Of a DNA stretch of 64,000 bases, positions 9,020 through 19,927 are shown piece after piece. The stretch is from Flavobacteriales bacterium (lineage in GTDB: Bacteria > Bacteroidota > Bacteroidia > Flavobacteriales_D > Crocinitomicaceae), in assembly GCA_947462255.1 (NCBI GenBank), contig CANHOA010000004.1, forward strand, positions 80,898 to 144,897, in the 5' to 3' direction. Numbering within the stretch: the first letter of the stretch is position 1; each line of letters begins with the position of its first letter. The position numbers and the translations under genes were made by a program. Under the pieces are notes generated by a model. It saw only the letters and a program-made list of their open reading frames with translations. It ran no database searches and was not told where the DNA came from.

Positions 9020-10354
9020 TTGATTTTACCATCAGCTTCCATAATTGAATTTCTTGTTACCTTCTTGTTCTTACTCTTTATTTTCGTTGATGCCTATTTT
9101 AAAAAATCGAAAATAGCATCTGAAGCATTCAAAGGAGCATTCTATTTCTCACTTTGTTACCGAATTTTGTTTTCCCTATTCTTTGCTGTATTTTATGCTT
9201 TCAAATTGAAAGGTGGGGATACATTAGCCTACTGGCAAGGTGCAAATACATTGAACAACTTATTCTTCGATTCGCCAATGAATTATATTGATTGTATGAT
9301 ATCTGATTCGTCACCTTCCCTTTTTAGTCAACATTTTAATTCAAATACAGGCTTCCCACCAGGATGGATTTATCGTGAAAAAGAAGGATGGATAATCTGT
9401 AAAATCGCCTCAATTTTATCCATTATTACGTTTAAAAGTTATTTTGCAATGACCTTGATTCTTGCTTATCTATCTTTTGCAGGCTCATGGAGATTAATGG
9501 AGCTTATTGCTCAATTCAAGACTCACGCTAAGGGTAACTTATTGTTTGCATTTATGTTTATTCCATCGGTTTGTTTCTGGTGCTCGGGTTTATCAAAAGA
9601 TGGAGTCGTTTACGTTTTAGTGCTTTATTTGCTCATTAATACCTTTGAAATTATTAGTGAAAATAAGCTTAGTGTTAAACGCGTTTTAGTAATTTTAATC
9701 GCATCCTATTTCATCTATCATACGCGTTCATTTATTCTAATGGCATTTTTTGCATCAGTTATTTTCGCCTATGGTGCTCGTTTAACTAAAAAATTTGAAT
9801 CCAACCCACTCGCAAAATTTAGCTTGAGACTAGCTTACGTTGTTGGGGGCTTCTTAATCATCTTTATGTTTTTCAAATCCGATGCGCTTACCAATCTTAT
9901 TACTGAAGCGAATAAAATTCAACAAGATTTTGTAAATAATGAGGTGTATACGGGAAAAAAATACGAGTTGATCACGAGTGATGTATCGCCAATTGGCTTG
10001 CTTAAAACTTTTCCCCAAGGTTTGCTATTTGGGATTTATCGCCCATACATAACTGAGAGTTTATCCATTTCTTTGTTCCTAAATGGTTTGGAAAGTATCT
10101 TATTTATTTTTCTTACCCTTCGTTTCTTTTTAAGTGTTAATGTGCTCAATAAAATAAATAAAATTAGAAAAAATGAATTTCTTCTATTTTCTTTGGTTTT
10201 TATTCTAATTATTGGTTTTATGGCTGGTTTCACCTCGATATTGTTTGGTGTATTAGTGCGTATTAGGGCTATCATTCTGCCTTTCGTATATCTTATATTG
10301 ACAGTTAGGGGTAAGAAAGAGACAACCGAATTAACAGAAGTGAAAAGTAGTTAA
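9020..10354 (+). CDS. Polytopic membrane protein, function unknown
   Basis: A 444-residue integral membrane protein with roughly nine to eleven hydrophobic segments and a basic loop near FKTHAKGN. No catalytic motif is recognised. The topology, and a position one base before an asparagine-synthase-like gene, recall O-antigen polymerase/ligase-type or other surface-glycan membrane proteins, but this is only suggestive. The start is TTG (9020), since the first in-frame ATG would remove the first membrane segments. The stop lies immediately before the asnB ATG, indicating co-translation. Confidence 0.6.
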   Translation: MILPSASIIEFLVTFLFLLFIFVDAYFKKSKIASEAFKGAFYFSLCYRILFSLFFAVFYAFKLKGGDTLAYWQGANTLNNLFFDSPMNYIDCMISDSSPSLFSQHFNSNTGFPPGWIYREKEGWIICKIASILSIITFKSYFAMTLILAYLSFAGSWRLMELIAQFKTHAKGNLLFAFMFIPSVCFWCSGLSKDGVVYVLVLYLLINTFEIISENKLSVKRVLVILIASYFIYHTRSFILMAFFASVIFAYGARLTKKFESNPLAKFSLRLAYVVGGFLIIFMFFKSDALTNLITEANKIQQDFVNNEVYTGKKYELITSDVSPIGLLKTFPQGLLFGIYRPYITESLSISLFLNGLESILFIFLTLRFFLSVNVLNKINKIRKNEFLLFSLVFILIIGFMAGFTSILFGVLVRIRAIILPFVYLILTVRGKKETTELTEVKSS

Positions 10355-10355
10355 T

Positions 10356-12275
10356 ATGTGCGGTATCAATGGTTTTCTTGATTTTAATAGGCAAGCTACT
10401 CGTGCGGATTTATCTGCGATGAACAAGGTATTAATGCATCGAGGTCCAGATGGAAAAGGAAGTGAAATTTTCGAGAAGGAAAAATTCACAATAGGACTTG
10501 GTCACCGTAGGCTTTCTGTTATTGATTTATCTAATGCGGGAGAACAGCCCATGTTGTTTGAGGAATTTGCCATTTCATATAATGGAGAATTATATAATTA
10601 TACCGAAATAAAATCCGAATTAACGATATTAGGGCATTCATTTCAAGGTGATTCTGATACCGAGGTGATTCTTCATGCTTTTAAAGAATGGGGTGTAGAG
10701 TGCCTTAATCGCTTTATTGGAATGTTTGCTTTTGTTTTGTTTGACCAAAAAGAAGAAGTCCTTTTTTGTGCAAGGGATCGAACAGGAATTAAACCGTTTT
10801 TTTATTATTTTAATGATGGTTTATTTTTATTCGCTTCGGAATTAAAAGCTTTTCATCAACTACCTCAGTTCAAAAAAACAATTAACCATGATGCCTTAAG
10901 TCTTTTTCTTCAATTTGGAAATATCGCCGCACCGCATACTATTTTTGAGCATTGTTATAAGTTGTTGCCAGGAAACTACCTTCTGCTTAAATGTTCAGCA
11001 ATAGAAGATTTTTCTACTTCTCTTGAAAGTCATCAATATTGGACAGTTTACGACGCATATAATAAACCCAAATTAGACATCTCCTTTGATGAAGCGAAAC
11101 GCAATACCACAGAAATTTTAACCTCTGCCTGCAACTATAGAATGGTGTCGGATGTCCCTGTTGGTATTTTTCTTAGTGGGGGTTACGATAGCACTGCCGT
11201 TGCGGCAATTTTACAAAAAAATCTCCCCCAACCGCTGAAGACATTTACTATTTCGGTTCCAGATCTCGGATTGGATGAATCGAAGGAAGCAGCTGAAATA
11301 GCTAAGTTTATTGGGACCGATCATACAGAAGTTCATTGTGATGTAAAAGAAGCAATTAGTAAAATCGCTGATTTAGCCTATTATTATGATGAGCCTTTTG
11401 CGGATAGTAGCGCAATTCCAACTATGCTAGTTAGTGAGGCAGCCAAAAAATCGGTTTCCGTGGCCTTGAGTGCTGATGGAGGAGATGAGGTTTTTGCAGG
11501 GTACAATCGCTATGATTATATGATGAAATATCAACGAAAATTCAGCGCAACTCCCGAATTTATGCGCAATAGCATGGTGTTTTTAATGAAGCAAATTGCT
11601 GCCGAAAAAATCCCTTTCTTGCGGAATAAATATAATTTTCATCAACGGTATGAAAAATTAAAAATGTTGCTTGATGATCCTAGCGAAAAAAACTTCATGT
11701 TCTCGCTTAGCAAACAATTCACAGAAGAAGATTTAACTTTTCTGCTACTAAAGAAGCCAATATTACTTCCTACTGCCTATCAATCAATGGCTTTATTAAA
11801 GGAATTTTCTTCGCCTTTAAGCTACATGATGGCGATTGATTACCAAACTTACCTACCGGATGATATCTTACAAAAGGTAGATAGAGCAACTATGCATGTC
11901 GGCTTGGAGGGGAGAGAACCATTGTTGGATCATCGACTAATAGAATATGTTGCACAATTGCCGGACGGATTCAAATATCATAAAGGAATAAAAAAGTTTT
12001 TATTGAAAGAAATTGTCCATGATTTAGTGCCTAAAGAATTAATGGATCGACCTAAAAAAGGGTTCGCTATTCCGATCGCTAATTGGATGCTAAATGATGT
12101 TTCTTTCTTGCTTGATGAGTATTTAAAAGAAAGCGATATTCGCCATCAAGGCTTATTCAATTGGGAGGTAATGGATCAAATAGTTAAAGCGTTTAGGTCG
12201 GGCAAGTTAGAATATACAAACAAAGTGTGGTATTTACTTGTCTTTCAGATGTGGTACAAGCAATGGATGAATTAA
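10356..12275 (+). CDS. asnB: Asparagine synthase (glutamine-hydrolysing)
   Basis: A 639-residue class-II amidotransferase. Cys2 of MCGINGF is the glutaminase nucleophile. The N-terminal domain (to ~215) shows HRGPDG, HRRLSVIDLS and YNGELYNY. The synthase domain has the PP-loop SGGYDST (~274-280, usually SGGLDS) and SADGGDEVFAGYNRY. Late motifs KVDRATMHVGLEGREP and RPKKGFAIP are present. It converts aspartate, glutamine and ATP to asparagine, or could amidate another carboxylate in a biosynthetic cluster. With a polytopic membrane protein directly upstream, a role in surface-polysaccharide modification is an alternative to housekeeping asparagine synthesis. Confidence 0.88.
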   Translation: MCGINGFLDFNRQATRADLSAMNKVLMHRGPDGKGSEIFEKEKFTIGLGHRRLSVIDLSNAGEQPMLFEEFAISYNGELYNYTEIKSELTILGHSFQGDSDTEVILHAFKEWGVECLNRFIGMFAFVLFDQKEEVLFCARDRTGIKPFFYYFNDGLFLFASELKAFHQLPQFKKTINHDALSLFLQFGNIAAPHTIFEHCYKLLPGNYLLLKCSAIEDFSTSLESHQYWTVYDAYNKPKLDISFDEAKRNTTEILTSACNYRMVSDVPVGIFLSGGYDSTAVAAILQKNLPQPLKTFTISVPDLGLDESKEAAEIAKFIGTDHTEVHCDVKEAISKIADLAYYYDEPFADSSAIPTMLVSEAAKKSVSVALSADGGDEVFAGYNRYDYMMKYQRKFSATPEFMRNSMVFLMKQIAAEKIPFLRNKYNFHQRYEKLKMLLDDPSEKNFMFSLSKQFTEEDLTFLLLKKPILLPTAYQSMALLKEFSSPLSYMMAIDYQTYLPDDILQKVDRATMHVGLEGREPLLDHRLIEYVAQLPDGFKYHKGIKKFLLKEIVHDLVPKELMDRPKKGFAIPIANWMLNDVSFLLDEYLKESDIRHQGLFNWEVMDQIVKAFRSGKLEYTNKVWYLLVFQMWYKQWMN

Positions 12276-12282
12276 TAAGGGC

Positions 12283-13356
12283 ATGAAAGCAGTCTTCAAA
12301 AAACACACGTTTAACTTTATCCTACCTGCAGGGACAAGCAGGGGTGTTTTGCACACTAAAGACTCTTGGTTTCTAACGCTTTTTAATGAAGATGAGAATC
12401 TCTCAGGAACGGGCGAGTGTAGCATTATACAAGGGCTTTCGCCGGATTTTACGGATGAAATTAGCTATGAGAAAAAACTTAATGAAGTCATTGAAAAATT
12501 AAAAGGATGGGCACTAGCTGATTTTTTTTGGCATCTTAAAGGTGATGCCTTTTCGCCAAGTGGCAATGCCTTTCTTAGTGATTTAGATTCTTGGCCATCG
12601 CTAAGATTCGGCTTAGAATGCGCTCTTTTTGATCTTAATAATAAGGGCTGTGGAACTATTTTTAACAATGCATTTAGTCGTGGAGAATCTTCAATCCCAA
12701 TTAATGGTTTAGTTTGGATGGGCACAAAGGAATTCATGTTGGAACAAATTGAGCAAAAGTTAGCAGCGGGATATAAAACCATTAAGTTAAAAATCGGAGC
12801 GATTGATTTTAATACCGAATTAGGATTGATTAAAGGCATAAGACAAAAATATTCAGCAGAAGACATAACCATTCGTGTTGATGCTAATGGTGCATTTGAT
12901 GAACTTTCGGTTTACAAGGTTTTAAAAGAATTAAATCGTTGTGACGTTCATTCCATTGAACAACCGGTTTCCCCACTCAACCTTTCCTTGCTCAAGGACC
13001 TAGCGAAAGAAAATATAGTTCCTATTGCTTTAGATGAGTCTTTAATTGGTCATACACTAAGCAGCGATAAATCAGCATTGTTAGAGGAGATTAAACCACA
13101 ATACATTGTGCTTAAACCAAGTTTACATGGAGGAATTGCTGGAACAGCAGAATGGATCCGTTTGGCGGACAAACAGGCCATAGGGTGGTGGATTACTTCT
13201 GCATTGGAAGGCTCCATAGGCTTGTCTGCTATTGCTCAATTTACTGGAAATTATTCCATCAACTTACCCCAAGGTTTAGGTACTGGAGGGATCTTCTCAA
13301 ACAATTTACCATCAAAGCTTGTTGTCAAACAAGGACAATTAATTATGACAATATGA
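12283..13356 (+). CDS. menC: o-Succinylbenzoate synthase (enolase superfamily)
   Basis: A 357-residue enolase-superfamily enzyme. Catalytic landmarks: KLKIG (~168), the metal ligands in VDANG (~198), IEQP (~225) and LDES (~250), and the second catalytic lysine in VLKPS (~276). The tail GWWITSALEGSIGLSAIAQF is typical of Bacteroidota MenC, which dehydrates SHCHC to o-succinylbenzoate in menaquinone synthesis. A dipeptide epimerase or another muconate-lactonizing-like activity cannot be excluded, because no other men gene is in the window. The gene begins seven bases after asnB and its stop overlaps the msrB start (ATGA). Confidence 0.8.
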   Translation: MKAVFKKHTFNFILPAGTSRGVLHTKDSWFLTLFNEDENLSGTGECSIIQGLSPDFTDEISYEKKLNEVIEKLKGWALADFFWHLKGDAFSPSGNAFLSDLDSWPSLRFGLECALFDLNNKGCGTIFNNAFSRGESSIPINGLVWMGTKEFMLEQIEQKLAAGYKTIKLKIGAIDFNTELGLIKGIRQKYSAEDITIRVDANGAFDELSVYKVLKELNRCDVHSIEQPVSPLNLSLLKDLAKENIVPIALDESLIGHTLSSDKSALLEEIKPQYIVLKPSLHGGIAGTAEWIRLADKQAIGWWITSALEGSIGLSAIAQFTGNYSINLPQGLGTGGIFSNNLPSKLVVKQGQLIMTI

Positions 13357-13721
13357 AATCGAAAGAAAATTGGAATCCGCTTACTTTTGATGAGGCCTAT
13401 GTTATTGAAAAAAAAGGTACGGAAAGGCCATTTACAGGCGAATATTACTCAAGTAAAGATCCTGGAATTTATCATTGTAAACGCTGTGATTTGCCGCTTT
13501 ACCGGAGTGATTCAAAATTTGATTCGGGTTGCGGATGGCCAAGTTTTGATGAGTTCATTGATAAAAATGTACGCTTCGTTTTAGATGCCGACGGAAGAAG
13601 AACGGAAATCGTTTGCGCTTCTTGTGAGGGTCATTTAGGGCATGTTTTTTTTGGCGAACAATTCACCGCTAAGAACACAAGGCATTGTGTTAATTCTATT
13701 GCTGTAAAATTGAGTAAATAA
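13353..13721 (+). CDS. msrB: Peptide-methionine (R)-S-oxide reductase
   Basis: A 122-residue enzyme that reduces methionine-R-sulfoxide in proteins. Zinc ligands are Cys42/Cys45 (HCKRC) and Cys88/Cys91 (CASC). The nucleophile is Cys112 in RHCVNS, and Cys60 (SGCGWPSF) is the likely resolving cysteine. The ATG at 13353 overlaps the menC stop. A longer in-frame reading upstream lies inside menC and is not family-like. No export signal is seen, so it is probably cytoplasmic. Confidence 0.95.
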   Translation: MKSKENWNPLTFDEAYVIEKKGTERPFTGEYYSSKDPGIYHCKRCDLPLYRSDSKFDSGCGWPSFDEFIDKNVRFVLDADGRRTEIVCASCEGHLGHVFFGEQFTAKNTRHCVNSIAVKLSK

Positions 13722-14678
13722 CTATTTCGATCCACAGTGAACGATGTCATCACATTCGGTGTAAATCATGTTATTTAAAATGAGTTGGGCAGCTAGTATG
13801 AGTTGGCTATAATTCTGTGAATTATTACCAAAGCTTGCGGCACTTGTCGTCCACATTTGTGTCACTAAAGCTTGTGAACCAACACTCGGATTGATCTTCG
13901 CAACAACGGCGGCAACATTAGATGCGCCAGCGTGATAGATATGCATTACAAATAACCTAAACCATAAGTCTTTTTCATTGTATTTAATGCCGTGACTAGC
14001 TAAGATTCTTTTGGCTTCCGGAATGCACACGCTAAAAATTAATTTACTTGCTGCAGCAGCACTTTTGTCGAAATCGCTGCGCTCATCGATACTTGAATTG
14101 ACAATTAATCCATATTTTCTAGCAACAGACGGCATTAATTGAAAGGCTCCGTAGGCACCAGCAACTGATTTTTTTAGTTGGCCAGGGCTTTCAATTAATA
14201 AAATGGATTGTGCATACCATGGGTCAACGCCATTTTTATCGAAGGCAGCTACACCTTTTGATAATGAATTAAACACATCTTGAAATTTATAAAAATCATT
14301 TTTCCCTGTAGTCACGTAAATTTCTTCCTCGGAACCAATGCCGTTTGCTGCCTTTATCGTTAATTTATAGGCTGCTTTTGCAATTTCCGTTTGTCTCGCC
14401 CACTGACTTACTGGAATAATTGATAGTATTTGACGGGTTGCGGCAACATTTACGATACAGGAATCAGGGGATAGCAACATTATTTTTTGCCAAAATTGTG
14501 CTTGTGCTAATTCATCCCAGCGCTCTTCAAAGATGCTCTCGGCATTCATGAGTGTGTGCTTTGCATTATTTTTATAGAGTGATATTTTCTCGTCCTCCCA
14601 CGATAATTTCTGCCCTTTAACCATGTTGGACATTAAAAGGGAAGCTGCAATTAGGCATATTGTTATGTTTTTTATCAT
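13722..14678 (-). CDS. Exported lytic transglycosylase (SLT domain)
   Basis: A 318-residue protein with a signal peptide (residues 1-22, [20 protein letters not shown]...G). The SLT domain in the second half has [13 protein letters not shown], holding the catalytic Glu, followed by [19 protein letters not shown], the GxFQLMP substrate-binding signature. Later come [13 protein letters not shown] and [13 protein letters not shown]. Such enzymes cleave peptidoglycan glycan strands to 1,6-anhydromuropeptides in the periplasm. No LysM domain is seen. The gene is convergent with msrB, with stop codons adjacent. Confidence 0.87.
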   Translation of the reverse strand: MIKNITICLIAASLLMSNMVKGQKLSWEDEKISLYKNNAKHTLMNAESIFEERWDELAQAQFWQKIMLLSPDSCIVNVAATRQILSIIPVSQWARQTEIAKAAYKLTIKAANGIGSEEEIYVTTGKNDFYKFQDVFNSLSKGVAAFDKNGVDPWYAQSILLIESPGQLKKSVAGAYGAFQLMPSVARKYGLIVNSSIDERSDFDKSAAAASKLIFSVCIPEAKRILASHGIKYNEKDLWFRLFVMHIYHAGASNVAAVVAKINPSVGSQALVTQMWTTSAASFGNNSQNYSQLILAAQLILNNMIYTECDDIVHCGSK

Positions 14679-14768
14679 CTGTTAAAAATAGAAAGAAACG
14701 CAATTAGTATGAAATGGATACAAATTAGTTTAACACATTCTATTGTTGAATTTCTTACTTTTGTTGAC

Positions 14769-15014
14769 ATGAAATGGGTATTAAAAATAGTGTCGTGGCC
14801 TTTAATTGCAATCATTCGATTTTATCAACTCATTATTTCACCCATTTTACCGGCAAGTTGTCGGTATACACCAACTTGTTCTCACTATACATTGGAAGCC
14901 ATTCGGGTATGGGGACCTTTTCGGGGTTCTTGGCTTGGGCTTAAGCGAATCGCTTCATGTCATCCTAGAGGTGGTCATGGTCACGACCCAGTTCCAGAAA
15001 AAAAGAAGGATTAA
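14769..15014 (+). CDS. yidD: Membrane protein insertion efficiency factor
   Basis: An 81-residue protein with the YidD signature: an amphipathic N-terminus ([19 protein letters not shown]), the three-cysteine core [16 protein letters not shown], and a third Cys in [16 protein letters not shown]. YidD helps insertion of inner-membrane proteins next to YidC. The ATG at 14769 matches the usual length; another in-frame ATG at 14709 would add 20 unusual residues. Its stop overlaps the stop of the convergent helicase gene by three bases. Confidence 0.92.
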   Translation: MKWVLKIVSWPLIAIIRFYQLIISPILPASCRYTPTCSHYTLEAIRVWGPFRGSWLGLKRIASCHPRGGHGHDPVPEKKKD

Positions 15015-18000
15015 TGTATTGCTAATTGCCATCCGCGCATTTTTAAGGTTCGGATAATGGTTAGCATATCGTTTGCATTGCAAGAAAGATCTGACCAATC
15101 CGCCATGCTAAGAATATGCTCTTTTTGAGAAATAGCACACTCAAATGGAAATACTATCTCGTTTTGTTTCAATTGTTCACCCTCAATAAATACAAACCAA
15201 CGATAAAGCAATCGTATGGAATTATTACTCGATAAAGCGAAATCTTCTGATTTTACAGATGCAAAAAAATCAATATTCTTGCGTGCCCTAGAAAACAATA
15301 CGTTTAATCGTTTCGATCCATTTTTCTCATTAACAGGTCCAAAACGCATTTCAAATTGCCCATTTTCATTTTTCGCATATCCAAAACTAATGATGAGTCG
15401 ATCGCATTCGTCGCCTTGGACCTGCTCGAGTGCTTTAAAAAATAAGCTGTCTTCATCTATTCGTGTAAGAAGGCGTATTCGATCCGCTGCATTGAGTTGT
15501 TGAAAGATACTTTCCAATTGGGTTTCGGAAAAAGCTACAACGCCTATTTTTTCGCTCTTATTGCCTAAGAGCGAGGCAAGATGATCGGCAACATTTTTAG
15601 CTTCTTGCTCATTCGTCCGGTTGGAATAGATGGCATTTTTTACTTCGTGAAATTTAATAGGCATCTGTTCTTGAGAAACAGAAGGAAATGCCACCAATTC
15701 GTTGTTGTAAAAATGTTCATTTGAATAAGCGATAAGGGCGGGATGTTCGCTTCTAAAATGATAATGCAAGAGGATGTTTTTGAAGTAAAAACTTGCCTTG
15801 TGTAAGACAGTCAGCGCATTTTCATCTTTTGTATTGAAGTAGCTGCTTGGTGCCATTTGTTGACTATCCCCAGCAATCAAGATCCGCTTGGAACGATACA
15901 ATGTGCCAATGGAATGGCTTAAAAGTAATTGACTTGCTTCGTCTATTATACTTAGGTCAAAGTAGTTTTTTTCTAATGGAATATTATTTGCCAATTGACT
16001 AGGGTTAGTTAGCCAAATTGGTTTTAATAGATGTATCCATGGCGCCGCATCACTGCTTAGTAATTCTCGAATGGATTTATGTCGACGTTGTTTAGCAAAC
16101 TCTTTAACTAACAAAGACTTTCCAGCTTTCAACATGCGCTTTTTCTCTTTATCAGCAGGGCTTAATTTATAGGCCGGTGTCTGCAAGAGTGTGTGAAAAG
16201 AATTGAATTCTTTCTCTTGATTTACTTTAATTGTATTTGATAATGAAATCGAATCAGCATCAAATTCGAGGTTTGTTTTAACTAAACGTGCTAAAAATTC
16301 AGATGGATTATGTGCCGAAAAAGCAGGGTGTTTTGATCGAAAGCTTGTCCATGCCGAATGAAACAGTTGATTTTCAAGCGCAGTAATTGATGGATTAGAC
16401 TGGTAAAGCATCATGATATCGCTTGGAATGTTGCCGATGATTGAACTGTAAGGAAGTATTAGGCTTATTCCCTTTAGTAACTCAGTAAGATAGGACTCAA
16501 TGTTGCTTTCGTCTACAAAATTAAAATGATATTTTAATTCAGAAACAAGGCTATTAATCTTGGTATAATAGGTGTTTAATGCGCTTCGTTCTTGCTCGCT
16601 CAAGGCTGAAAATTGGTCCCATTCATTATGATTTTGAGCATCAACTAAGGCGCTGATCATGTCTAAATCAAGGGCTAAATTTTCTATTCCCATAGCTGAA
16701 AACTCGAGTGTTAATTGATTGAGTTCTTCCTCTAAAGCATAGGTTTTCTTTAGTGATGCTAGTGCATTACTGAAATCTAATGCAGGAGTTCTTAGCCATT
16801 TTTTAAGCTCTCTTTTCCAACGGTAATTATTTATGATTCCTTTTTTAAGGTATTGTTTCTCCAAATGTGCTACCTCTATTGGACTCGGTCGTTTTATCCA
16901 ATGTGTTTCATTTTCATGCGCTTGGGCAAGTAGTAATTTTGCTTGAAAATAGCTTGTTTTCTTACGTAAAAAGCGTTTGCTGTCTTTACAGACTATTTCC
17001 TGGAATTTTTTAAAATAGTCGGTGGAAAAGCGATGGCAGATTCTTGCTTTTTCAAAAAGATTTTTAAGTTCTCCGAATGTCGTAAACGAGAAGTGATTGT
17101 TTAGTAATCGAAGATCGCTTAGCCAATTTTTAAACAATGCGTCATGTTCTCCGAGGCTTGGTATTTGCCGCCTAAGATCCTTCATAAAACGAAGGGTAAA
17201 TAGTATTTCTTGAGGAATTTGTTCTAATTCATTTTTATGGTTTAGCCAACTGCTAATACTCGGTAAATTACTGCGGTAATCTGCTGAGCTCAAGGGTTTA
17301 TTTTTACTAATTCTTAAAAATTCCTTCACGCTTACTCCTCCAATTATTCCTGCTTGATTCAGTATCGCTAAATCTTGTTGAAGGGAGCGTATTTCTTTTT
17401 GCGCATGGTGCTCTTTTTGTCCGGGGTCAGTTTTTTCATTTTCAAGTGCCAACCAATTTTTTTTAAGGCTTTTGATGAATGTGCTAGAGGAATAGTTGGC
17501 GGTAGTTATTAGGCTGAAGTTACCCAAACCTTTGGCTTCGAGTTTCTGCTGAATCACTTCTAATGCGGCGCGCTTATCAGAAACCACTAAGGCTTTGTTT
17601 TGCATGAGTAGTAATTTGCCAATTACATTACAAATGATTTGTGATTTCCCTGTGCCGGGAGGGCCTTGAACAACACAATTGTCACTTTCTAATTTTTCAA
17701 AGACATCAAATTGTTTTTGATCGTAAGGAAATAATGCTTCGCTAGACAAGGTTAATGGAAAGGGATTTGGCTTGGTTTCTTCCCCAAAAAGTTCTAATAA
17801 GGGATTCGACCCCTCATTTTTTTCAATGATCTTTTCTAATTCACCCATTAAGGCTAAACGATGGTGGTGGAAGTTCCCAACATATTCTATTGTTGTATCA
17901 AGGTCCTCAAATCCAAGTTCATTGAGCAAAGAAATAAATTCAGCCGGATTTTCTACGGTTGTTGGAATGTTAGTTGATGGAAATTCTTTTTGTAGGTGGT

Positions 18001-18358
18001 GTGCTAAAAAGGGATTGATCATCAATTCGTCGGGTAATTCAAGCAAGGTGACGGATTTAGTTATCCTGTTTACCTTAATACTTAAAGGAAGTATAAAAAT
18101 AGGGGATTTTACAAGCTTCTTTTGATACTCGAAGTGTAATAATCCTCGACTTTGACACAAAGGAAAAACGCCTTTTTCTTTTTCAATTTTATTTGCTTCG
18201 CTGATTATTTTCTCGAGTTCGTTTGTTAATTCATGCTTCCCAAGCGGCAATTGAATACAATGCTTATCGTTAAGGTTCACCAAAATATCGTCTCCTCTAA
18301 AGGTGCTAAGTTCAAGGAGTAATTCTTGTAACTGTCCAATAAAACTATTCCCTTCCAT
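15011..18358 (-). CDS. Large superfamily 1 (UPF1-like) helicase / AAA domain protein
   Basis: A 1115-residue protein. The N-terminal ~200 residues are a beta-rich region of the kind preceding AAA_11/AAA_12 helicase cores. Walker A is GPPGTGKS (~232-239), followed by [14 protein letters not shown] (motif Ia). A long helical insertion of several hundred residues (~300-740) separates this from Walker [11 protein letters not shown] (~797-806). Then come [13 protein letters not shown] (motif III), [18 protein letters not shown] and [16 protein letters not shown] (motifs V-VI). This is SF1B helicase architecture, with predicted ATP-dependent 5'-3' activity on nucleic acid. It is isolated, with no nuclease or defence partner adjacent; a repair, RNA or defence role is open. 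Confidence 0.8.
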   Translation of the reverse strand: MEGNSFIGQLQELLLELSTFRGDDILVNLNDKHCIQLPLGKHELTNELEKIISEANKIEKEKGVFPLCQSRGLLHFEYQKKLVKSPIFILPLSIKVNRITKSVTLLELPDELMINPFLAHHLQKEFPSTNIPTTVENPAEFISLLNELGFEDLDTTIEYVGNFHHHRLALMGELEKIIEKNEGSNPLLELFGEETKPNPFPLTLSSEALFPYDQKQFDVFEKLESDNCVVQGPPGTGKSQIICNVIGKLLLMQNKALVVSDKRAALEVIQQKLEAKGLGNFSLITTANYSSSTFIKSLKKNWLALENEKTDPGQKEHHAQKEIRSLQQDLAILNQAGIIGGVSVKEFLRISKNKPLSSADYRSNLPSISSWLNHKNELEQIPQEILFTLRFMKDLRRQIPSLGEHDALFKNWLSDLRLLNNHFSFTTFGELKNLFEKARICHRFSTDYFKKFQEIVCKDSKRFLRKKTSYFQAKLLLAQAHENETHWIKRPSPIEVAHLEKQYLKKGIINNYRWKRELKKWLRTPALDFSNALASLKKTYALEEELNQLTLEFSAMGIENLALDLDMISALVDAQNHNEWDQFSALSEQERSALNTYYTKINSLVSELKYHFNFVDESNIESYLTELLKGISLILPYSSIIGNIPSDIMMLYQSNPSITALENQLFHSAWTSFRSKHPAFSAHNPSEFLARLVKTNLEFDADSISLSNTIKVNQEKEFNSFHTLLQTPAYKLSPADKEKKRMLKAGKSLLVKEFAKQRRHKSIRELLSSDAAPWIHLLKPIWLTNPSQLANNIPLEKNYFDLSIIDEASQLLLSHSIGTLYRSKRILIAGDSQQMAPSSYFNTKDENALTVLHKASFYFKNILLHYHFRSEHPALIAYSNEHFYNNELVAFPSVSQEQMPIKFHEVKNAIYSNRTNEQEAKNVADHLASLLGNKSEKIGVVAFSETQLESIFQQLNAADRIRLLTRIDEDSLFFKALEQVQGDECDRLIISFGYAKNENGQFEMRFGPVNEKNGSKRLNVLFSRARKNIDFFASVKSEDFALSSNNSIRLLYRWFVFIEGEQLKQNEIVFPFECAISQKEHILSMADWSDLSCNANDMLTIIRTLKMRGWQLAIH

Positions 18359-18436
18359 GGGGTAAAGATAAGCCTATTCTTTTTTTTTTATTAATGATAA
18401 ATTAAAGTAATTTTACAATAAACCAAATACTACAAT

Positions 18437-19519
18437 ATGACTCGTCTTCTCTCTTTCGCGCTGGGATTAATGCTTATTGCTCAGTTTAATGCTCAAATTA
18501 CGGTATCTGTCGCTGATTTTGCTTCTGCCGCTGATACGGTAAGAATTAGTCAAGCTGATGGTGCGGGCTTGGATTTTACGTCTACTGGAGCCAGTTTCAA
18601 TTGGGATTATAGCAGCTTAGTAGCGAATTCCCAGTATCTGAAAGAATATAATCCCATTGGTTTTGCTTCCATTTTAGTGTTTACCACCTACGGCCCACTT
18701 GCCCCCAATAAATACAAGGCCACTTATTTTAATCCAACCAATGATTTGCCCCTAGATCAGCTATCTCAATTTCTTCCAGTTGCCTTGAGTGATTTGAATC
18801 AGTACACCAAGCGAATGGCAGATTCCATCACCTCTCTTGGATATTCCATAGCCGTGAATGGTCAAGGTGTGCCTTTTAAATCGGATACCATTGAAACAAG
18901 GTATAAATTACCATTAAATTACAATGACAGCCATTATTCTCGCGGCTATACGTTCATTGACCTCAATCCTGTAATTGATTTTAAAATCAAGCAATACCGC
19001 CAAAGACTAACAACAGTAGATGGCTATGGCACCCTAATCACACCTAAAGGTACTTTTCAGGTGCTTCGTTTACGACATGATATTAGCGAAATCGATTCCG
19101 TTTACCAAACTTTTTTCGGGCCAGGTACTTGGTTCGGAACGCCGCCCATTCAACGTACGGAATTTGAATGGTGGGGAAACAATGAATTGGAGTGGCTACT
19201 AAAAGTAACAGAAACCAACGGGAATATCACCGCAGTGGAATACCAGGAGGATTATTTAGGCTTAGATGCAGGGATTGATCAGCTCGATGCTAGCCTTCTT
19301 GTTTTTCCAAATCCTGTTCATGATTATCTATCTATAGAAAGCGATAACAGTATTTCTAGCGCTGCAATAGTAGACGTAAATGGGCAAGTTGTTATGACAG
19401 TTACACCCGATCAACTTTTGAGTAAAAAAATCAATGTGTCATCCCTGAGTCAAGGATATTATTTTCTAAAACTTATCTTTGGGGATTCTTCACGAATAAT
19501 TAAGGTGATTAAGAACTAA
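18437..19519 (+). CDS. Secreted protein with T9SS type A sorting domain
   Basis: A 360-residue exported protein. The signal peptide is residues 1-20 (MTRLLSFALGLMLIAQFNAQ). The body is a beta-rich unknown domain, with DLNQYTKRMADSI and ETRYKLPLNYND. The last ~75 residues are a type A T9SS C-terminal domain: VFPNPVHDYLSIES, a central AAIVDVNGQVV strand, LSQGYYFLKL, and a basic end IIKVIKN. It is therefore expected to be exported across the outer membrane and released or attached through A-LPS. The function of the body is not recognised. rnpB begins 18 bases after the stop. Confidence 0.8.
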   Translation: MTRLLSFALGLMLIAQFNAQITVSVADFASAADTVRISQADGAGLDFTSTGASFNWDYSSLVANSQYLKEYNPIGFASILVFTTYGPLAPNKYKATYFNPTNDLPLDQLSQFLPVALSDLNQYTKRMADSITSLGYSIAVNGQGVPFKSDTIETRYKLPLNYNDSHYSRGYTFIDLNPVIDFKIKQYRQRLTTVDGYGTLITPKGTFQVLRLRHDISEIDSVYQTFFGPGTWFGTPPIQRTEFEWWGNNELEWLLKVTETNGNITAVEYQEDYLGLDAGIDQLDASLLVFPNPVHDYLSIESDNSISSAAIVDVNGQVVMTVTPDQLLSKKINVSSLSQGYYFLKLIFGDSSRIIKVIKN

Positions 19520-19537
19520 TTTACGTAATTTTATACC

Positions 19538-19911
19538 GGCAAATCGGTCTATCGCTGTTTCGCGTATGCGGAAGAGAGGAAAGTCCGGGCAGTGTAGAGC
19601 GTCGTACTTCCTAACGGGAAGGTCTAAAGAGTTAACGCTTTTTAGAACAGAAAGTGCCGCAGAAAGGAAAACTACCTTCTTTTGAGGGAAAAGATGAAAA
19701 GGTGGGGTAAGAGCCCACCGCATGTTTGGTGACAAATATGGCAAGGTAAACCTTACGAACTGAAAGACCATGTATACCGAGGCTTGAGAGCTGCTCGCTC
19801 GATCTCGGAGGGTAGGTTGATAGATCTCAATTGTGAAGTTGAGGCTAGAGAAATGATAGACAGCTAACTCTTTTATAGAGGAAGTGAACAGAACCCGGCT
19901 TACGATTTGCC
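19538..19911 (+). ncRNA. rnpB: RNase P RNA (class A)
   Basis: The catalytic RNA of RNase P, which trims tRNA 5' leaders. The ends GGCAAATCG (19538-19546) and CGATTTGCC (19903-19911) pair perfectly as helix P1. Conserved core elements appear in order: GAGGAAAGTCCGGGC (CR-I), ACAGAAAGTGCCGC, the helix GGTGGG...CCCACC with GTAAGAG, GGCAAGGTAAACC, AATGATAGACAGC, and ACAGAACCCGGCTTACG (CR-V). The size of 374 nt is normal. It is followed directly by a run of nine T. Confidence 0.95.
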
Positions 19912-19920
19912 TTTTTTTTT
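19903..19920 (+). terminator. rnpB end with T-run
   Basis: The 3' strand of the P1 helix is followed without gap by TTTTTTTTT (19912-19920). P1 plus the U-run probably serves as an intrinsic termination or processing signal. Confidence 0.5.
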
Positions 19921-19927
19921 ACATAAA

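Noticed and set aside
13152..13352. N-terminal extension of msrB
   Set aside because: It lies entirely inside menC and is unlike MsrB proteins; the ATG at 13353 gives the normal length.
14756..14763. -7 box TACTTTTG before yidD
   Set aside because: It lies only five bases from the chosen ATG, which would leave no leader; probably chance, unless the start is elsewhere.
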